A stretch of 64,000 bases of DNA from Sclerodactyla briareus (GCA_026419785.1 JAODTK010003488.1:62001-126000); one strand, 5' to 3'. Positions 12,010 through 24,429 are shown, counted from the first letter of the stretch. Notes: a model not told the origin generated them from the sequence alone. Made by a program: numbers and translations.

Positions 12010-12532
12010 TTTTTTTTTTCCCCATCGTCGCAGCCTCTCCCCAATCTTTGCCAGCCTTCCAGGAAGCTGGCAGACTGGCTTGGGGTATACAAAAAGTACT
12101 GACAAACATCGTAGTTCTTTGCCATCCTGTATTAGAGAGTATTAGAAGACATTGTAGACCACCATTTGTGGGAGATCCTGGTCATTTGTGTGATTTGCAG
12201 GTGGTTTCTGGTAACACCAGTGAACATTGATCCCCTGCAGACCACAATAGTACTGCATCAATTGATCGCTAACACTAGGGAGTGATCTAAGTGTACAGTG
12301 ACCTTTGCAAGTGGCACATATGGCAGAACCAGATGATCTTAATAGAGGCATACGCAGTGGAAGCTTCCATCAAATCAAGTGGAAAGTAATATTCACCAAA
12401 AGTAATATAGTGACAAATAAATCAGAACAATGCTCACACATTCTTTGTATGATATTGTATGACAATTAGGGAGAGAAGGGTTCGCCATCATGAATAATGG
12501 GAATCAGTGATTTTTACTGTCTTCTGAATACA

Positions 12533-12980
12533 TACCGTATTCATTCTAATGAACCGCGCACTGCGCAAAGGGCATATCGAAACATGCCGTTTATTAGGAT
12601 GTCCGTCCCGCGGAACGGGTACACATGTTAGTTATGCTACATTAACTACAGATACCACAAAAGTTTAGCTTGAAATACCAGCTAGGTATACCTCCCACAG
12701 AGCAGATTCTCATCTGACATTGCAAAGCTGGAAAAACTACTGGGTGTTAATGCTCTGGCAACCCCCAAGGCAAACTGACTCACCCCTTGCCCCCCCCCCC
12801 CCCCCCTCCCAACATAACACCTTGCGTTCCTTGCCTACCAATAGTATTTTGTCCATGTAATAAGTGTTTCCGACCAATTTTGGAAGTGTGCCTCTATTAG
12901 GGTTGCAAAAATCATAAATCTTTTCAAATTCCATTGTGTGCTTCCATTAGGGCATGAGCTTCCATAGAATGAATACAGTA
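12533..12980 (+). mobile_element. Non-autonomous element, TACYGTATTC family, copy 1
   Basis: The left end is taccgtattcattctaatg. The right end on the opposite strand is tactgtattcattctatgg. The interior blocks gcgcactgcgc, gaaacatgccgttt, ttattaggatgtccgtc and ctattagggttgc are shared with two other copies in this window. A poly-C run (near 12790) lies inside. There is no transposase frame. Confidence 0.75.
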
Positions 12981-14406
12981 TTTTAATTTTTTTAATTTTT
13001 GGGAAAAAAATTTAGAGTATGTCTTTAAGTATGGATGGATCATGTAGTCACTGTCCACAATCTCACAGTGAGCATCTGGGTTTAATGGCCATAACATTTT
13101 TATGGAGGGGGGGGGGGGGTGCATTCAATTCAATATTCACCAGCAGGGGTCCTACTCATCAGCATTCACCGAAAATTACATAGGCATACCTCCAGTTTTA
13201 GTCCAAAGACTTAGTAGCAAAGAATGGTCTGCCGAATTTTTTTTGACGAGCACAAATCAGTGTTACCCAGGTGTACAGAATGAATGGGCAAACTCTGAAG
13301 ATAGTAGAATAAAGCAGAGTTTGAAATTTGGAGGAACACAGGTCTCGTCCCTTTTCACAGTGCTACTATAGAAAACAAATGCCGGGCCTACTGGAAATTT
13401 TTCGCATTAGCAATTTAGCATAATGAGTCACCCTCCACACTTTGTCTGATTGAGTTGGAAATTAGTCAGCATGCAATGTCTGCCATGTAGCAAAATCTCT
13501 GATCGGTTCGAACGCGGGCATCGCATCGCATCGCCTCATGACTGAGGCCCGCTAATCTGCATAATATTTTTCATTCAATGCAGAATGGGTCACTTTGGAC
13601 AGACTATAGGATAGGGGGACTATTTGAGATTTGGTGGGCATATTAAAAAAGTACAACAATTCTTTTACTTACTCTGTTCATATCTTGAATCCACAAAATC
13701 TCTGCAATGTGACAGAGTGAAATGTGCGACACTTATAGTGGGAGCAAATGTTGCAGAACCTCCGATATAAAATATTCATATCTCTCTCTCTCTCCGGTGC
13801 AATAGTCGTCACATCTCACCTCTGGCTCCGTTTTAATTTCCTCCCGAGTCTGTCTGCTGACGTCCTTCTCACCTATCAGCCAGCCGCGGGTTTTCGCCAG
13901 AGTTGTCTCCGGTTCTAGGGACTGACCTGGTACAGCTTGGCTTCACGAGCGTTACAGTAAAATTTTCGTCGGGTGCGAAGAAAGATTCTCACCGTCATCT
14001 GCCCTGTCCATGTGGGCATCATCCCCCAACCTCATCTGTTTGACAAGTTGACTACTTCTCAAGCAGCTGTTGCATGGTTCCCATGGTCATCAAAACAAAT
14101 GTGGGTACTTGTGAACACACTTGGAATAATAAACATGGAATTTGGAGGAGCTATGTGGAATCAATGACATTTTCACTACATCAATGTCTCATTCTCACTG
14201 ATTAATATTAAATGGATGTTGTATTCTTATTTGTGAAGTTTTTTACATTGCCTCCGGCACAGCCATATGGCTTCGTGAGCTATTAATTTGACTACTGCTC
14301 ACATTGATTCAGATTGGTACCCCTTCTACATCCTCTGGTGGATCGCGGTGACACTTGGTCACACTGATGACAGAATGTAGGGTCATCTGGAGTGGTCAAA
14401 AATTTA
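12981..14406. other. No gene recognised; poly-G run and short (TC)n
   Basis: Includes a G run at 13107-13119, a (TC)n tract near 13783 and short open frames with no family resemblance. A CpG-containing stretch at 13.8-13.95 kb is not bounded by convincing splice sites. Confidence 0.4.
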
Positions 14407-14414
14407 GGTCAAAG

Positions 14415-14630
14415 CAGGGCTCGAGAAATGTACCTGACCTCAACTAGTCCATCAGGTTGAGGAAAATGCTCTCGTAGCACGAACAAGATTCTGACTAGCC
14501 GATGCATATACTGCAACACAATTCATTGGTAACCACTAGCCCGAAGGGCATCTCCAACCAATTTCCTACTAGCCCGAATGCCGTCTCAAGTAGCCCCGGG
14601 CTACTGGGCTTACATATTTTTCGAGCCCTG
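14415..14630. mobile_element. hAT-like MITE, 216 bp, perfect 8-bp target duplication
   Basis: The ends are cagggctcgagaaatgta and, on the other strand, cagggctcgaaaaatatgta. The flanks ggtcaaag (14407-14414) and ggtcaaag (14631-14638) are identical. The interior repeats 'actagcccga', the same motif found inside the 1281-bp element at 5.9-7.2 kb, so the two are probably related families. Confidence 0.85.
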
Positions 14631-14638
14631 GGTCAAAG

Positions 14639-15900
14639 GTCATGTAGGGGTCAATTTCGGTCATTTTGTAAAATTATGCAAATGTTGCTCCCTCTACCAT
14701 TTTGTTTTGAGCAATCAAGCAGCTTCTACTCCTACAGAATGCAGCAGATGGTCCGGAAATTCAAGTGTGATTATTCACCAATGGTCAATTCAAGCTATTT
14801 TGTTTGAATGGTCAAGCGGCTCCTTCTAGTCCCATGGAATGGAGCGATGATACGTAGGAATTGATGAGCGCCTGTGCCATTGGCATCCCTCTTCTCCATC
14901 CTGTTTCAATCCGGGTCATCTCAGGGATAATTTTGTCAATTTTGTCTGAGCTGTCAAGCAAGCCTCTACTCCACAGAACGGAGCAGATATGATCAAGAAA
15001 TTTTGTTGGTCAAGTGGCTTCTCTCCTATTGATGGAATAAACCGATGATCTTGAACGGAATTGATAGACGAGCTTCTGTGCCATTGGCATTCTTCTCGCC
15101 ATCCAGTTTCAGTCCTGGTATGTCCCCAGTATGCGGGCAGCTGGATTCACACTCTCCCTTGCAGCCCCGCAATCATGGGGAATTTTTACAGCAGAATTTT
15201 TTTTATGGGGCCATGCCCTCGCTCTCACTCAATGAGTGGTCCCAAGAGCTAGGCCTCTCCTAAACTTTGTTTTAATTATGTTGAAGGCCGATGATCTGTG
15301 GTTTCAGACTCGCAACAACTACCACAGTATTCATATTTAGCACAAATTAAATTATCCAAAACTTGTCGTGCTCTCCTGTTAGCATGCACATTATGTTGAG
15401 ATATCAAGTTTTTTTTCCCAATCCTGCTTCAATGACCTTTACGAGAAAATCTCAATCTCAAAACCTTTGACGATGACTTGTTACCCGTGAGGGACCCACT
15501 CGCTGAAAGTAACACCGTGATTAATATTACAGAATATTTCTCTATCCTGTATTAAAAATTACAGTATCATAAGTTGAAACTCCAGGAATATCACTGGCAA
15601 TGAATTAACCTGTTATTGATGAGCAATGGACAGACTGTGAGTCTTATTCAGCACAGATTACAGGCACTCTCCGCCAGCAGTCAATTCATGGAAATTTGAT
15701 GGTGGATTTTCCATAGATCTTGAGAACGTCATACATAAAACAGTCTATTGTAAGTGCAGCACTCACCATAAAAGCACTCTGTTTCACTCTATTGGTTCTT
15801 TGCAATAGCAATGAAACCTATCGTAGACAGGTTGCCTATTCTGTGACCCTGCTTGGGGACACTGGAACTCTAATCGGTGTGTAATAGACGAAACTTGGCC
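14639..15900. other. No gene recognised; weak sub-repeat
   Basis: The blocks 'agcaatcaagcagcttctact..acagaatg.agcagat' recur near 14710, 14800 and 14950, a diverged ~110-150-bp local repeat. Nothing else can be supported. Confidence 0.4.
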
Positions 15901-16480
15901 GGTATATAAGCCGATAGTGGAAGACAGGCGATATTACTCCATACGTGGGGGGTGGATGCCTCATAGTGACTAGGTGGTCAGTATTGTTTTGATCTGTTCT
16001 CTTCTATTCACGAGTGGCGGGCTTAGAAGCCAATCTTAAAAATACCTCGACAACCTAGTCCAGTTTCTGTTACTCGTTTGGGTGACCTCAGTGAATAATG
16101 CTAATAAATAATTATGGTATTAGATAGTTGGTTTTCATTATTATTCATATGCCTATTTCCCTCAAACTTGTTTTGTGAAATCAATGAGGAGTGTTAAGAA
16201 TTGCTATGGTATGGTAGTGTTTGGTCCTCATCTATTCATAGGGGCGTGGCTCAAAAAAGTTTTTTCGCTGAAAATTCCTGTGAGCATGATAAGTGGAAGA
16301 ATAAGGATATATTACTCACATACTTATGGTGGATGCCCAATATTGGAAGTAGATTGCCTGTTGTTTTTGGTGCTGAATTTAATAATATTCATGAGTAGGC
16401 GGGGCTTAGAAACTAAGTTGTAAAATGTCAATACTGGACAACCGTCGTCCGATTGTCCAAACTTGTTTTGTGGCATCATT
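15895..16480. repeat. Tandem duplication, ~375-bp unit, two diverged copies
   Basis: The block 'gtggaaga..ggatattactc..catac..ggtggatgcc' is at about 15917 and 16292. The block 'attca.gagt.ggcgggcttaga' follows at 16005 and 16385, and 'gtcc...tttct/cttgtttt' after each. Copies differ by substitutions and short gaps. No coding frame. Confidence 0.65.
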
Positions 16481-16639
16481 GAGGTAGCTAACAACTGCAA
16501 ATGAATATCGGATAACTGATCACAGTTACAGTTGAATGGATGATAATGATATTGTGCCAAAGTCATGAGGACTTGGCGTTGAACGTACAACAGTGTGCGA
16601 AACTGATTGAGCTGGCAGCACCCTTTTACCCTCAAACAT

Positions 16640-17534
16640 CTTGGGAAAAAATTATGTGATCTGCCAAGAGTAAAACGAAGCTTATTCGCACATTAAGCCA
16701 TGTGGACGGGTACATACGCCATTGGTTTGTTTTCCCCTTTGGGCCACATGTCCAATTGTCTGAATCGCATGGCAAGAACCACTGTACCCTTGGGCTCTTC
16801 CCCCTTCAATCTAACCCATAATGGACCCCTGCACCCCCTTATGCACCATCGCCTACCACCTGGTCAGTTGGCAGATTATCAGAAATTCAGGTTGGCAACT
16901 TCATCGCCCTTCTCATTTTGCCAGGGCCTAGCAATTTGAGTACTTCGGCAGTTAGAGTTCAATCCTATCTTATCACAAAGTATACATTCTGAAAGCTGTT
17001 GGGCCTGAATAGCTAATAATGATCCGGAAGTGTGAGTGCCTTGACGTTCCCATGGTGGTCAGTCGTTCACTACAGTTACTATACTACCATACACAACTCC
17101 TCAACTATTGTAGCCATGAGGTCCGATCTCACTGATAATGATACCAATCACTTGTGAATAACCTAGCAGAAACACCACATCCTGGATCACTGTGTGCATA
17201 CGGCGTTGCTGTTTGGAGCACCACAATCAGTCGTGCAACAGCTAGGCTGGGATGTGTTTGAAACACTTCAGCTCGTATTATCACGAGGACCCACGTTATC
17301 CACATATTACACCAGTCAAGGCCTAACAGCTAGGTCCTACTGCATGCCCCCCCCCCATCTGTTGGGCAATCTCTAGTTTCTATTAAACTGTAGCACTGGT
17401 AGACATTTCAACATGACACATTTTCTCTCAGGGGGATAGGGGACTCCCTCCCCTTAGGCTCTGAACCCCTCCCCCTTGTGCAGCACTAAATAAAAATCAC
17501 ACCACCTCACCAGACTCATATCCATCTACAAGAC
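16640..17534. other. No recognisable feature
   Basis: Unique-looking sequence with short open frames. No splice-bounded coding segment, repeat relationship or RNA gene was recognised. Confidence 0.4.
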
Positions 17535-18077
17535 TACTGTATTCGCTTCCTACTAGAAGCCATTCCCTAATAGAAGCACCATGGAATTTTGCAAATTTAT
17601 TATTTTTGGAACCCTCATAGTGGGCAACACTTTCAAACCTGGTTGAACACTTATTTACATGGCCAACACCAACTTACACCGACAAAATATGTTTGGCTGC
17701 AGAGGAGGTTGGTGGCAAGGGGTCAGTCAGAAGTCTAGAAGGATTGTCGGCAACCTTCATTGTGCGGGGTGGGTGCACCACTTCAAAATGGCACCAAGCA
17801 CTAAGATCTATACTTGTTGTTTCAGAATCGCTGACTAATTGTGTTTTTGTATTTGTACAGTTTCATCACTGTTGGTTAGCTGATTCGGCTACATATGTGA
17901 GTTGTCTTAATTATGAATGTTGAATGAATTCGACTTCCACGCTAGACCTCTGTGGTATCTGTAGTACTGTAGCATCACTTAACACTTTAACCAGTTCCGC
18001 GAGAGGACTGCCCCTAACCGTGCATGTTTCCGAGATTGCCTTCGCGCAGTGCGTGTCTATTAGAACGAATGACGGTA
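17535..18077 (-). mobile_element. Non-autonomous element, TACYGTATTC family, copy 2 (reverse)
   Basis: Read on the minus strand it begins taccgtcattcgttctaat, then gcactgcgcgaagg, ctcggaaacatgcacggtt, cctctcgcggaac, gaccccttgcc, attttgtcggtg, ctatgagggttcc and ends at gaagcgaatacagta. This is the same block order as the copy at 12533-12980. The overlapping 135- and 137-residue open frames on the two strands start inside this element and are not credible genes. Confidence 0.7.
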
Positions 18078-20480
18078 TCAATGTGCTGAGAAATAATCCT
18101 GGCTTTTGTGCCTGTTCCACCCTGAGGAGGACTCCTTTCTTGCATTTTGTATTCCCGTTTTGCCTACAGAGTATTCCCCTCCTCTCAAACAATTTTTCAT
18201 CCCTTCTGAGCCTTACAAAGGGTGACACTAGGCCTCTCATCTTTGCTTTTGGGCCGTATTTCCAAGGCATGATGCAGTATGGGCCATCCTTTTCTTGTCG
18301 TCTCTCATCAGTCATATTCATCATATATTAATCATCCTCGCAATTGAATGCACTCGTTCCCCTATTGAAATTTTGCCGAGGCCTTAGCCATGTTGTCCAC
18401 TTTATGATTGTCAAAAAGAATTCCTCTACTTATCGTGTATTAATATATTCGGTAGCAATTTAGGCATGCTTCACTTGTTTTATGATGGGCGACTGATGTA
18501 CAGATAGAATATTACATATAAGCCAATGCTTTGATTACTAACTGTTGCCGTTTCCACGTAACACCGTCAACCACATTCCGAAAAATGAATGGATTTCACT
18601 CCATTTCCTGATAAATTCAACTGTCCTTAGGTTTCGGGAGAAATTTTTCTATTTCATTGTCAGTAGAACAAGTTTTGTTTTCGTTTCAGAAGGCTTGGAA
18701 AAAATTCTTGTGCCGTCCCTCTAATGTGTTGTTGCATTGTATTTACAATTTATTTTCTCCTATTTTTCAAAATGCATCCCCCTCTATTTACCTACTCCAC
18801 CATCCTGGCAATTTTGATCATGTACTAACTGGGCACCCTCCCTCGTCCTCACTTTTCACCAAAAAATTGAGTTGTTGAATTCCCTCTTGGCGCTGGATCA
18901 CTCATGATCTCAAATTTGGAGTCTCCTTTGTTTTTGTGTTTTCTACATCAATTCTTTGAGACCAATTACTGCAGGAGGGGAACCGCGGATTGTCGCCTTG
19001 AGTTGGATATCCTGCTCCTTTCCGTCATAAGGAGTGCAGTTGAATTTTTTTTCTTTGAATTCCATAAATGCTTGCATCTTTATATCCGTCAAAAAATGTG
19101 TGCATCCGCATTCACCATGCTCTTGTAACATAATTTAAAAAGTAATTTTGCCCATGCATTGACAGGTATTTTTCTTTCCTTTCCCCCCTGTGATGTCATA
19201 AGACATTGCTTTACCAACTGAAAGTCATTTGGGAGATGGATTTTTCTTTTCTGAAATCAGAATAATTCATTCACAAGCTTCACAAAAATCATGTATTTAT
19301 GTTTTGCACTTCCACTGCCTTTGAGGTGACTGATGTCTGTCACAGTTGACTGTCTATGAGAATCAGGGTGGCATGCAGCTGTTCTCTAAATTATTTCAAT
19401 TCCATTCATGTCAGAGATTTGGTACGAGTTACAAATTTATGAACTCTAGGGTTGATCAATACAAGGGAGTGTAGGCCAGCTCACAAATTTTAGGGGCCAA
19501 TTAAGACACAGATATCTACTCAGAAACCCAACAGGTCTGCTTGCTTGTGAGCATATACTGTCAATTATGAGTAGGACAATGACATGTTTTCAGTAAGGAG
19601 GACAATGTCGCTGGAATTTCGCCACTGACAGCAACATCATATCTACCTGGCCTGAAAAAAAACAACATCCAAAAGTTTATATTTGAGCGCAAAAAAGTTG
19701 AAACTGCAGGAGCGCAGACTGTGAATGCAACTGCATACGAAGTTGTGCCTTACCACCCCCCCCCCCCCTCAGGGGAGATGAGACCCCCCACATTGTGGCC
19801 TGGCCTCCAATCCGGCCCAGAGAAAAAAAATGTTGGTCTCAATCAAATCGGTCTCCAAACCCCCTAGCCGTGCAATACGCGTTCTTCTCTGCCTGTAGTG
19901 GTAAACTTAGCGAATATCGGTTAGCTTGACGTTTCTTACTATCCTCACTATCCTAAACATTCCTAAAGAATAGTGTGGGGCCTTCTTGCGAGAGGGGTCT
20001 CAGTACTAGTTGAGTATATTCTCTGGACTATTTCTTTGATTACAAGTTCGGAAGCATAGAGTAGAATTTGTATCCTCTGCTTTTCATGTGTGTATGATAC
20101 TTGTTCGGTATTGCTGGGAATTGTCAAAATTACATAGTTAGCGAGAGGGGTTAATCCAAGCGAGACCGACTATCCTCGCTGTTGCGATCGGCTGAGAGCC
20201 CTAATGGTAGTTTTGTGCACACCGTTTGTGATCTACGTCTTGTTTACTATCGCTCATACACTCCATGTATTCCGAGTAACTATACTGTACCAAGTGTAGA
20301 GCAAGCTTCATTACGGATTGCCCCGCAGGCTTCATCTATTAGACTCATCAGCGGTCTCTCACTCCTCCTACCCTTTGCTGGGTGTTAGGATTCTGTATTT
20401 ACATATGAAATAATATCTTCCATTTCCTGTCCCGTCAGAGATTGGACAATTGATTTATTGATTTTTGGCTTTCTCTCATA
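18078..20480. other. No gene recognised; possible decayed minus-strand coding remnant at 18.1-19.1 kb
   Basis: On the minus strand between about 18100 and 19130 several short open pieces in different frames contain plausible protein-like runs (for example NPFIFRNVVDGVTWKRQQL near 18550-18610), but no family was recognised and stops and shifts are frequent. A C run lies at 19747-19758. The rest appears featureless. Confidence 0.2.
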
Positions 20481-21256
20481 ATTATGTATGATTGATGGAG
20501 CACCGGTATTCCTCCGGAGATGAAAAGGAAGCAAGCAAGCGGCCACTTGTCTACCACTTCTACTGCCACGAAAGGCTCAGGAAGGAGCTTGTTCCCGAGT
20601 TCATGGTCTCTCTCCTTTGGAGAGGAAATGGAGAAAATTATAAACTTTAGTAATTAGATTATTCCCTACCTATAATCAGTTATCCTTTGTTTTTAAACAT
20701 GGGAGCGAGGGCTCTGGGACACTTAAATTACATGTCTTACTCACCGGGCACCACCTCGCAATGTTTCGGTCATCACCACCACAATCGACCTTTGTGGGAT
20801 TGCCCTCCGATCTATATGAGGAGAAAATAAAAAAAACCTGATACTTGTCAGATATGTCAGGTTAACCCATGATGTATGATTGGATTGATTGTCATACGGG
20901 GATATTCATTTGAAGAAAAATTAGTTTGGCTGTGTCCTCACTGTATGTTTATTGTGTAATTATTTAACAGCAAGCCAGATCTTCGGCAGTTTGTAGGTTG
21001 CTCGGTCTGGTTCAAGTTTTTGTGACCATGGCTGGTGAAGCCTGTCATCCAGAATGTTTCTGAAAGTTTAGCTTTTGGAAATTTGCTGACAATTGTGATG
21101 CCTGCCTCAGTTTCGATTCTTCCAGTGTTGTTTTAAGGGAGAATTTTAGGTTTTTCTATTTTAGGTAGATACTGGACTGGGAAATAACAACTAAACAGAA
21201 ATGACAACGAATGACAAACGTAACTGTGCAAACTGGGAGAAAAGCAATCATCAGCG

Positions 21257-21716
21257 CAGATGGTGATCAAACCAGCATTGTATGTAGCATTGTTTGTAGC
21301 GTTGTTGTTTCAGGAATCTCCAGAAATAATGTTCCTACCCTCAGCACTCCTCAAACCTGGAAACTGTATATATCAGTCTGCTGCGCATACTCAACTTAAA
21401 CAATATTGCAACAGTAGACCATATATAGCAACATAGCACCCTAATTTACACTATCTAGCAACCCTGGCAAATTAGGGTGCAGTAGGTAAGTATTTGTAGG
21501 GCAGATGTTGATCAAACCAGTGTGTATGTAGCATTGTATGTAGCGTTGTTGTTTCAGGAAGGATCCTCAGATATTGTTCCTACCCTCAGCACTCCTCAAA
21601 ACTGACCTGTTATCTCAATCTACTGCACATACTCAACTTACCCATATTGCAACATAGCACCCTAACTATCTAGCAATCCTGACAAATTAGGGTGCAATGG
21701 GTAATATTCGTACACG
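21257..21716. repeat. Tandem duplication, ~240-bp unit, with internal palindrome
   Basis: Two copies, about 21257-21498 and 21502-21716, share gcagatg.tgatcaaacca, gtagcgttgttgtttcagga, ttcctaccctcagcactcc, catactcaactta and agcaccctaa. Each copy ends with a palindrome pairing agcaccctaattt with aaattagggtgc. Confidence 0.8.
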
Positions 21717-22269
21717 CAGATTCACAAGACCAAAACTGTTTTGTGGATTTTTAGAATTTCATTGTAGTCCGTGCTCTCCTATTTAGTCTTTGTTGGTGTC
21801 CTGTCGATGCCATGGTTGTGTCCACTTGCCCTTCCTTTGTCCTCCCTTCTTACGACCTTATCATGGTTGTTCATTTCTCATACCACACCTACGCCCCCAT
21901 CACTTACCATCTGGTTCTCTTTTTTCTTTCTCTTTCGCAAATATACGCCGGTCCTCCCCGCAATCTTCAACCATGTCCACCAACCTCGCTCATGGCTCAG
22001 CATCCTCATCTACGTTTTTTAACTGAACAACGATTAAATCACCCTTGATTTACCACATCTCCAGTGTCCCAACATATCTTCATGATTTTTTTTTGTTTTC
22101 ATTTATAAGGCTGATTGTGCCCTTTGTCCACTCCAGATCCCTGTCAGCCGCCTTTCTGAATTTTGAATCTGTTTTGATGACTTTCAACTTCTCTGGATCA
22201 AAGTCTCTCTTCCTCGTTTGACTAGGTGTTCGGTTGTGTTTACGTTCGCCCATTGTAATAATCATGAGG

Positions 22270-22966
22270 CTCTATACTCGCATCTCACCTCTGCGTTGAA
22301 TTACTAATTCAACGATATAACGACTGTGAAATTGCTATACTGGGTGATTTCAATGGCCTAACGCAGAATGGCTCATACACGCTAAGCTCTGATAGAGCTG
22401 GTGTCGCAGCTGAGTCTTTTGCTATTACCAATACATGGTCTCACCCAGCTCATCAATTCTCCCACCCGTATCCCAGAGCGGGCCTCGGACTCTGCTAACT
22501 TGTTAGATCGCTTTTCTCCTACTCAGCCCCTTATTAACAGTCCAGCAACTGTCTCTGCCCCTATTGGCTCCTCTGACCCTTGCCTCATTACCCTGTCTCA
22601 TCAATCTAACTCCTATATGCAAGCTCCCCACCAAAGGCAGAAACTCTGGAACTACTCCAAAGCTGACTGGTTTGGTCTCCGGGGATTGTTCAGTCTTCCC
22701 TTGGATGCTCGCTCCTTTTTAAACTTCGCACTTCGCGTGACTGGAATAGGCTTCCTCGGATGTATTTTCCTCCTGATTTTGACCTCCAGCGGTTTAAGAG
22801 GAGAATTTAACATCTATCGTCTCTCTTTTTTTGCGTTGTTTTTGTTGTGGGGGGGGGGGGGGGGTTTTTTCTTTAGTTTCCTGGCTTGGGTTGCCTTTTT
22901 GTTTAGGCAATGAGGGTTCGCCCTTCCTCATGTCACTTTGTTTAAAAAAAAAAAAAAAAAAAAAAA
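22270..22966 (+). mobile_element. LINE (non-LTR retrotransposon) remnant with reverse transcriptase deleted
   Basis: Near 22337-22356 the sequence encodes ILGDFNG, the conserved core of the AP-endonuclease domain. The frame at 22430-22660 encodes LTQLINSPTRIPE, NLLDRFSP and IGSSDPCLITL, the C-terminal part of that domain in jockey/CR1/L2-like LINEs (N-x-LD and SDH-like motifs). Within ~70 bp it switches to RDWNRLPRMYFPP and LQRFKRR, which resemble the extreme C-terminus of such ORF2 proteins. The whole reverse transcriptase, normally more than 500 residues, is therefore missing. A short 3' UTR with a G run and a poly-A tail (22945-22966) follows. Frameshifts separate the pieces. It is not functional. 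Confidence 0.8.
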
Positions 22967-23501
22967 TCAGCAGATAAGAACATGTTGTGCGAGTTGTGAC
23001 TGGGCAAATAACCCCAGACAAATAACCTCTGGATCGATTAAACCCCCAGACAAATCCCCCAGTACTAATACCACTGGACAAATACCTCTCGTAAATACTC
23101 CGGACAAATACCCCTAGACAAATATCCCCAGACAAATACTTCCGGGTACTGAAGTGGCCACCATATCAGGTCCCTGTTTATGCAGCTATGAACAAAGTCA
23201 GGTTATTTTGGATCAAATTGAAATCGACCTAATACATTTGTAAATCTCATTATAGTATTAATTAGCACGAACTGGTTTGTTTGGAATGCGAACGCTTTCC
23301 AATGGTTATTTCAGGCCCGAATAGGCCACCGTTACCAACACACATTGCATGCTGTGCTATTGAACATAATTTTCTACATATACTTGCGGGTCTGGACTCC
23401 ATATATTTTATTTTTGAGGAATTTTATTGACCATAGTAGGAAATAGCAGTTAACAGCACTATCTGAAATTCATCCTAGTGTCCTTTGCTCATATTGTTCA
23501 G

Positions 23502-23646
23502 GACAGGTCGAGAGGCGAGGGACCTATATAATCTGGGCAAAGTTCTACCATGCCAAGGGGAGAGTGACAGGAATGCATGGTCATCAAGAACCAGGCGACT
23601 TCCCTGAAACAGTGGACATCGTGCGGAAACAAGCCATCGTCTATGA
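23502..23646 (+). CDS. GPSM2: GPSM2/LGN (Pins/AGS3 family) internal exon: TPR with the family-specific loop
   Basis: This is an internal exon of a G-protein signalling modulator, the cortical adaptor that links Galpha-GDP (through GoLoco motifs) to NuMA/Mud and Inscuteable (through its TPRs) in spindle orientation. The sequence shows an acceptor (..attgttcag) and a strong donor (gtgagta). The decoded residues include LYNLGKV, YHAKGR and, further on, EPGDFPETVDIVRKQAIVYE. This matches the LGN/AGS3 TPR ending YNLGNVYHAKG followed by its characteristic loop with a GEFPEEV-like motif and FYEEN. That loop is absent from generic TPR proteins and drives the assignment. The exon ends in phase 2 inside the codon for E, as in the vertebrate genes as I remember them. 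One extra T near 23555 and ambiguity near 23510-23520 break a single reading frame. An invertebrate usually has one ortholog of GPSM1 and GPSM2, so the symbol is approximate. Confidence 0.85.
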
Positions 23647-23860
23647 GTGAGTATTGCCAATTTATTGTTTGGGGGAAATGTGGCTCGCAAAGGAGAAAGA
23701 AACCTGTTTGATATAGGACCAGATCGTAATGTAATGTGATATGGTCACTTGTGTATCGTGGGTATGATCACATATAAGTACAATAACAATCGATGTATAG
23801 ACCATTGAACCATTCATGGTTAGGAACATGCGATGAGCGTGGAAGACACAGGTCTATGAA

Positions 23861-24243
23861 TACCGTAGTCATCCTAATTAGAAGCACACGAGCGGAGGCA
23901 ATCTCGGGGAAACATGCGCAGTTATTAGGAAGGTCGTCTCGCAGAACTGCTACTCTTGGAGAATTTACATTGCAATCATCGTACAGACACCCATGTGTAG
24001 CGAAAACAGTCAAAAAGTGATGAACTGTTGTCATTTCTACACAATTTTGTAAGCTTTCTGAACTCTCGCCCATGATTTCGTTATGATTGAGTGCATTTAA
24101 TTTTCCTACCACAGTAATTTTGTCATGTACAATATGTTCGCCAGTTTTGAAATGTGTCTCTATTTGGGTTACCAAATATGAAATCTTGCACAGCTTCCTG
24201 TGTGGCTTTCTTTAGGCAGACTTCCTCTTAGAATAATACGGTA
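23861..24243 (+). mobile_element. Non-autonomous element, TACYGTATTC family, copy 3, in GPSM2 intron
   Basis: The ends are taccgtagtcatcctaatta and, on the other strand, taccgtattattctaagagg. The interior blocks gaaacatgcgcagttattaggaa, ggtcgtctcgcagaac, ttttgtcatgtacaat and ctatttgggttacc match copies 1 and 2. The start lies about 215 bp downstream of the first identified GPSM2 exon. Confidence 0.7.
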
Positions 24244-24429
24244 ATAACTTCAAGTTTAGTGAATACAATCACACAAAGGCAATGAATCAATGGATATTGG
24301 GAGGTGGTCAAACCAGTTTGAATTTCTCCAGAGTATCACACTTGCATGCGATGGGGGGTGGGTGGGGGGGGTTTAGTTTGGGGATGGAGACTGCTCAGTC
24401 AACAGATTCAACCACGGTTTTTGGCCAAT

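Noticed and set aside
17911-18331. Overlapping 135- and 137-residue open frames on opposite strands
   Set aside because: Part of both frames lies inside the TACYGTATTC element (17535-18077), and no domain was recognised.
20495-20650. Protein-like run (MEHRYSSGDEKEAS, HFYCHERLRKELVPEF) as an upstream GPSM2 exon
   Set aside because: A partial resemblance to GEAKASGNLG appears only in a shifted frame and over five residues; no splice sites support it and the rest does not align.
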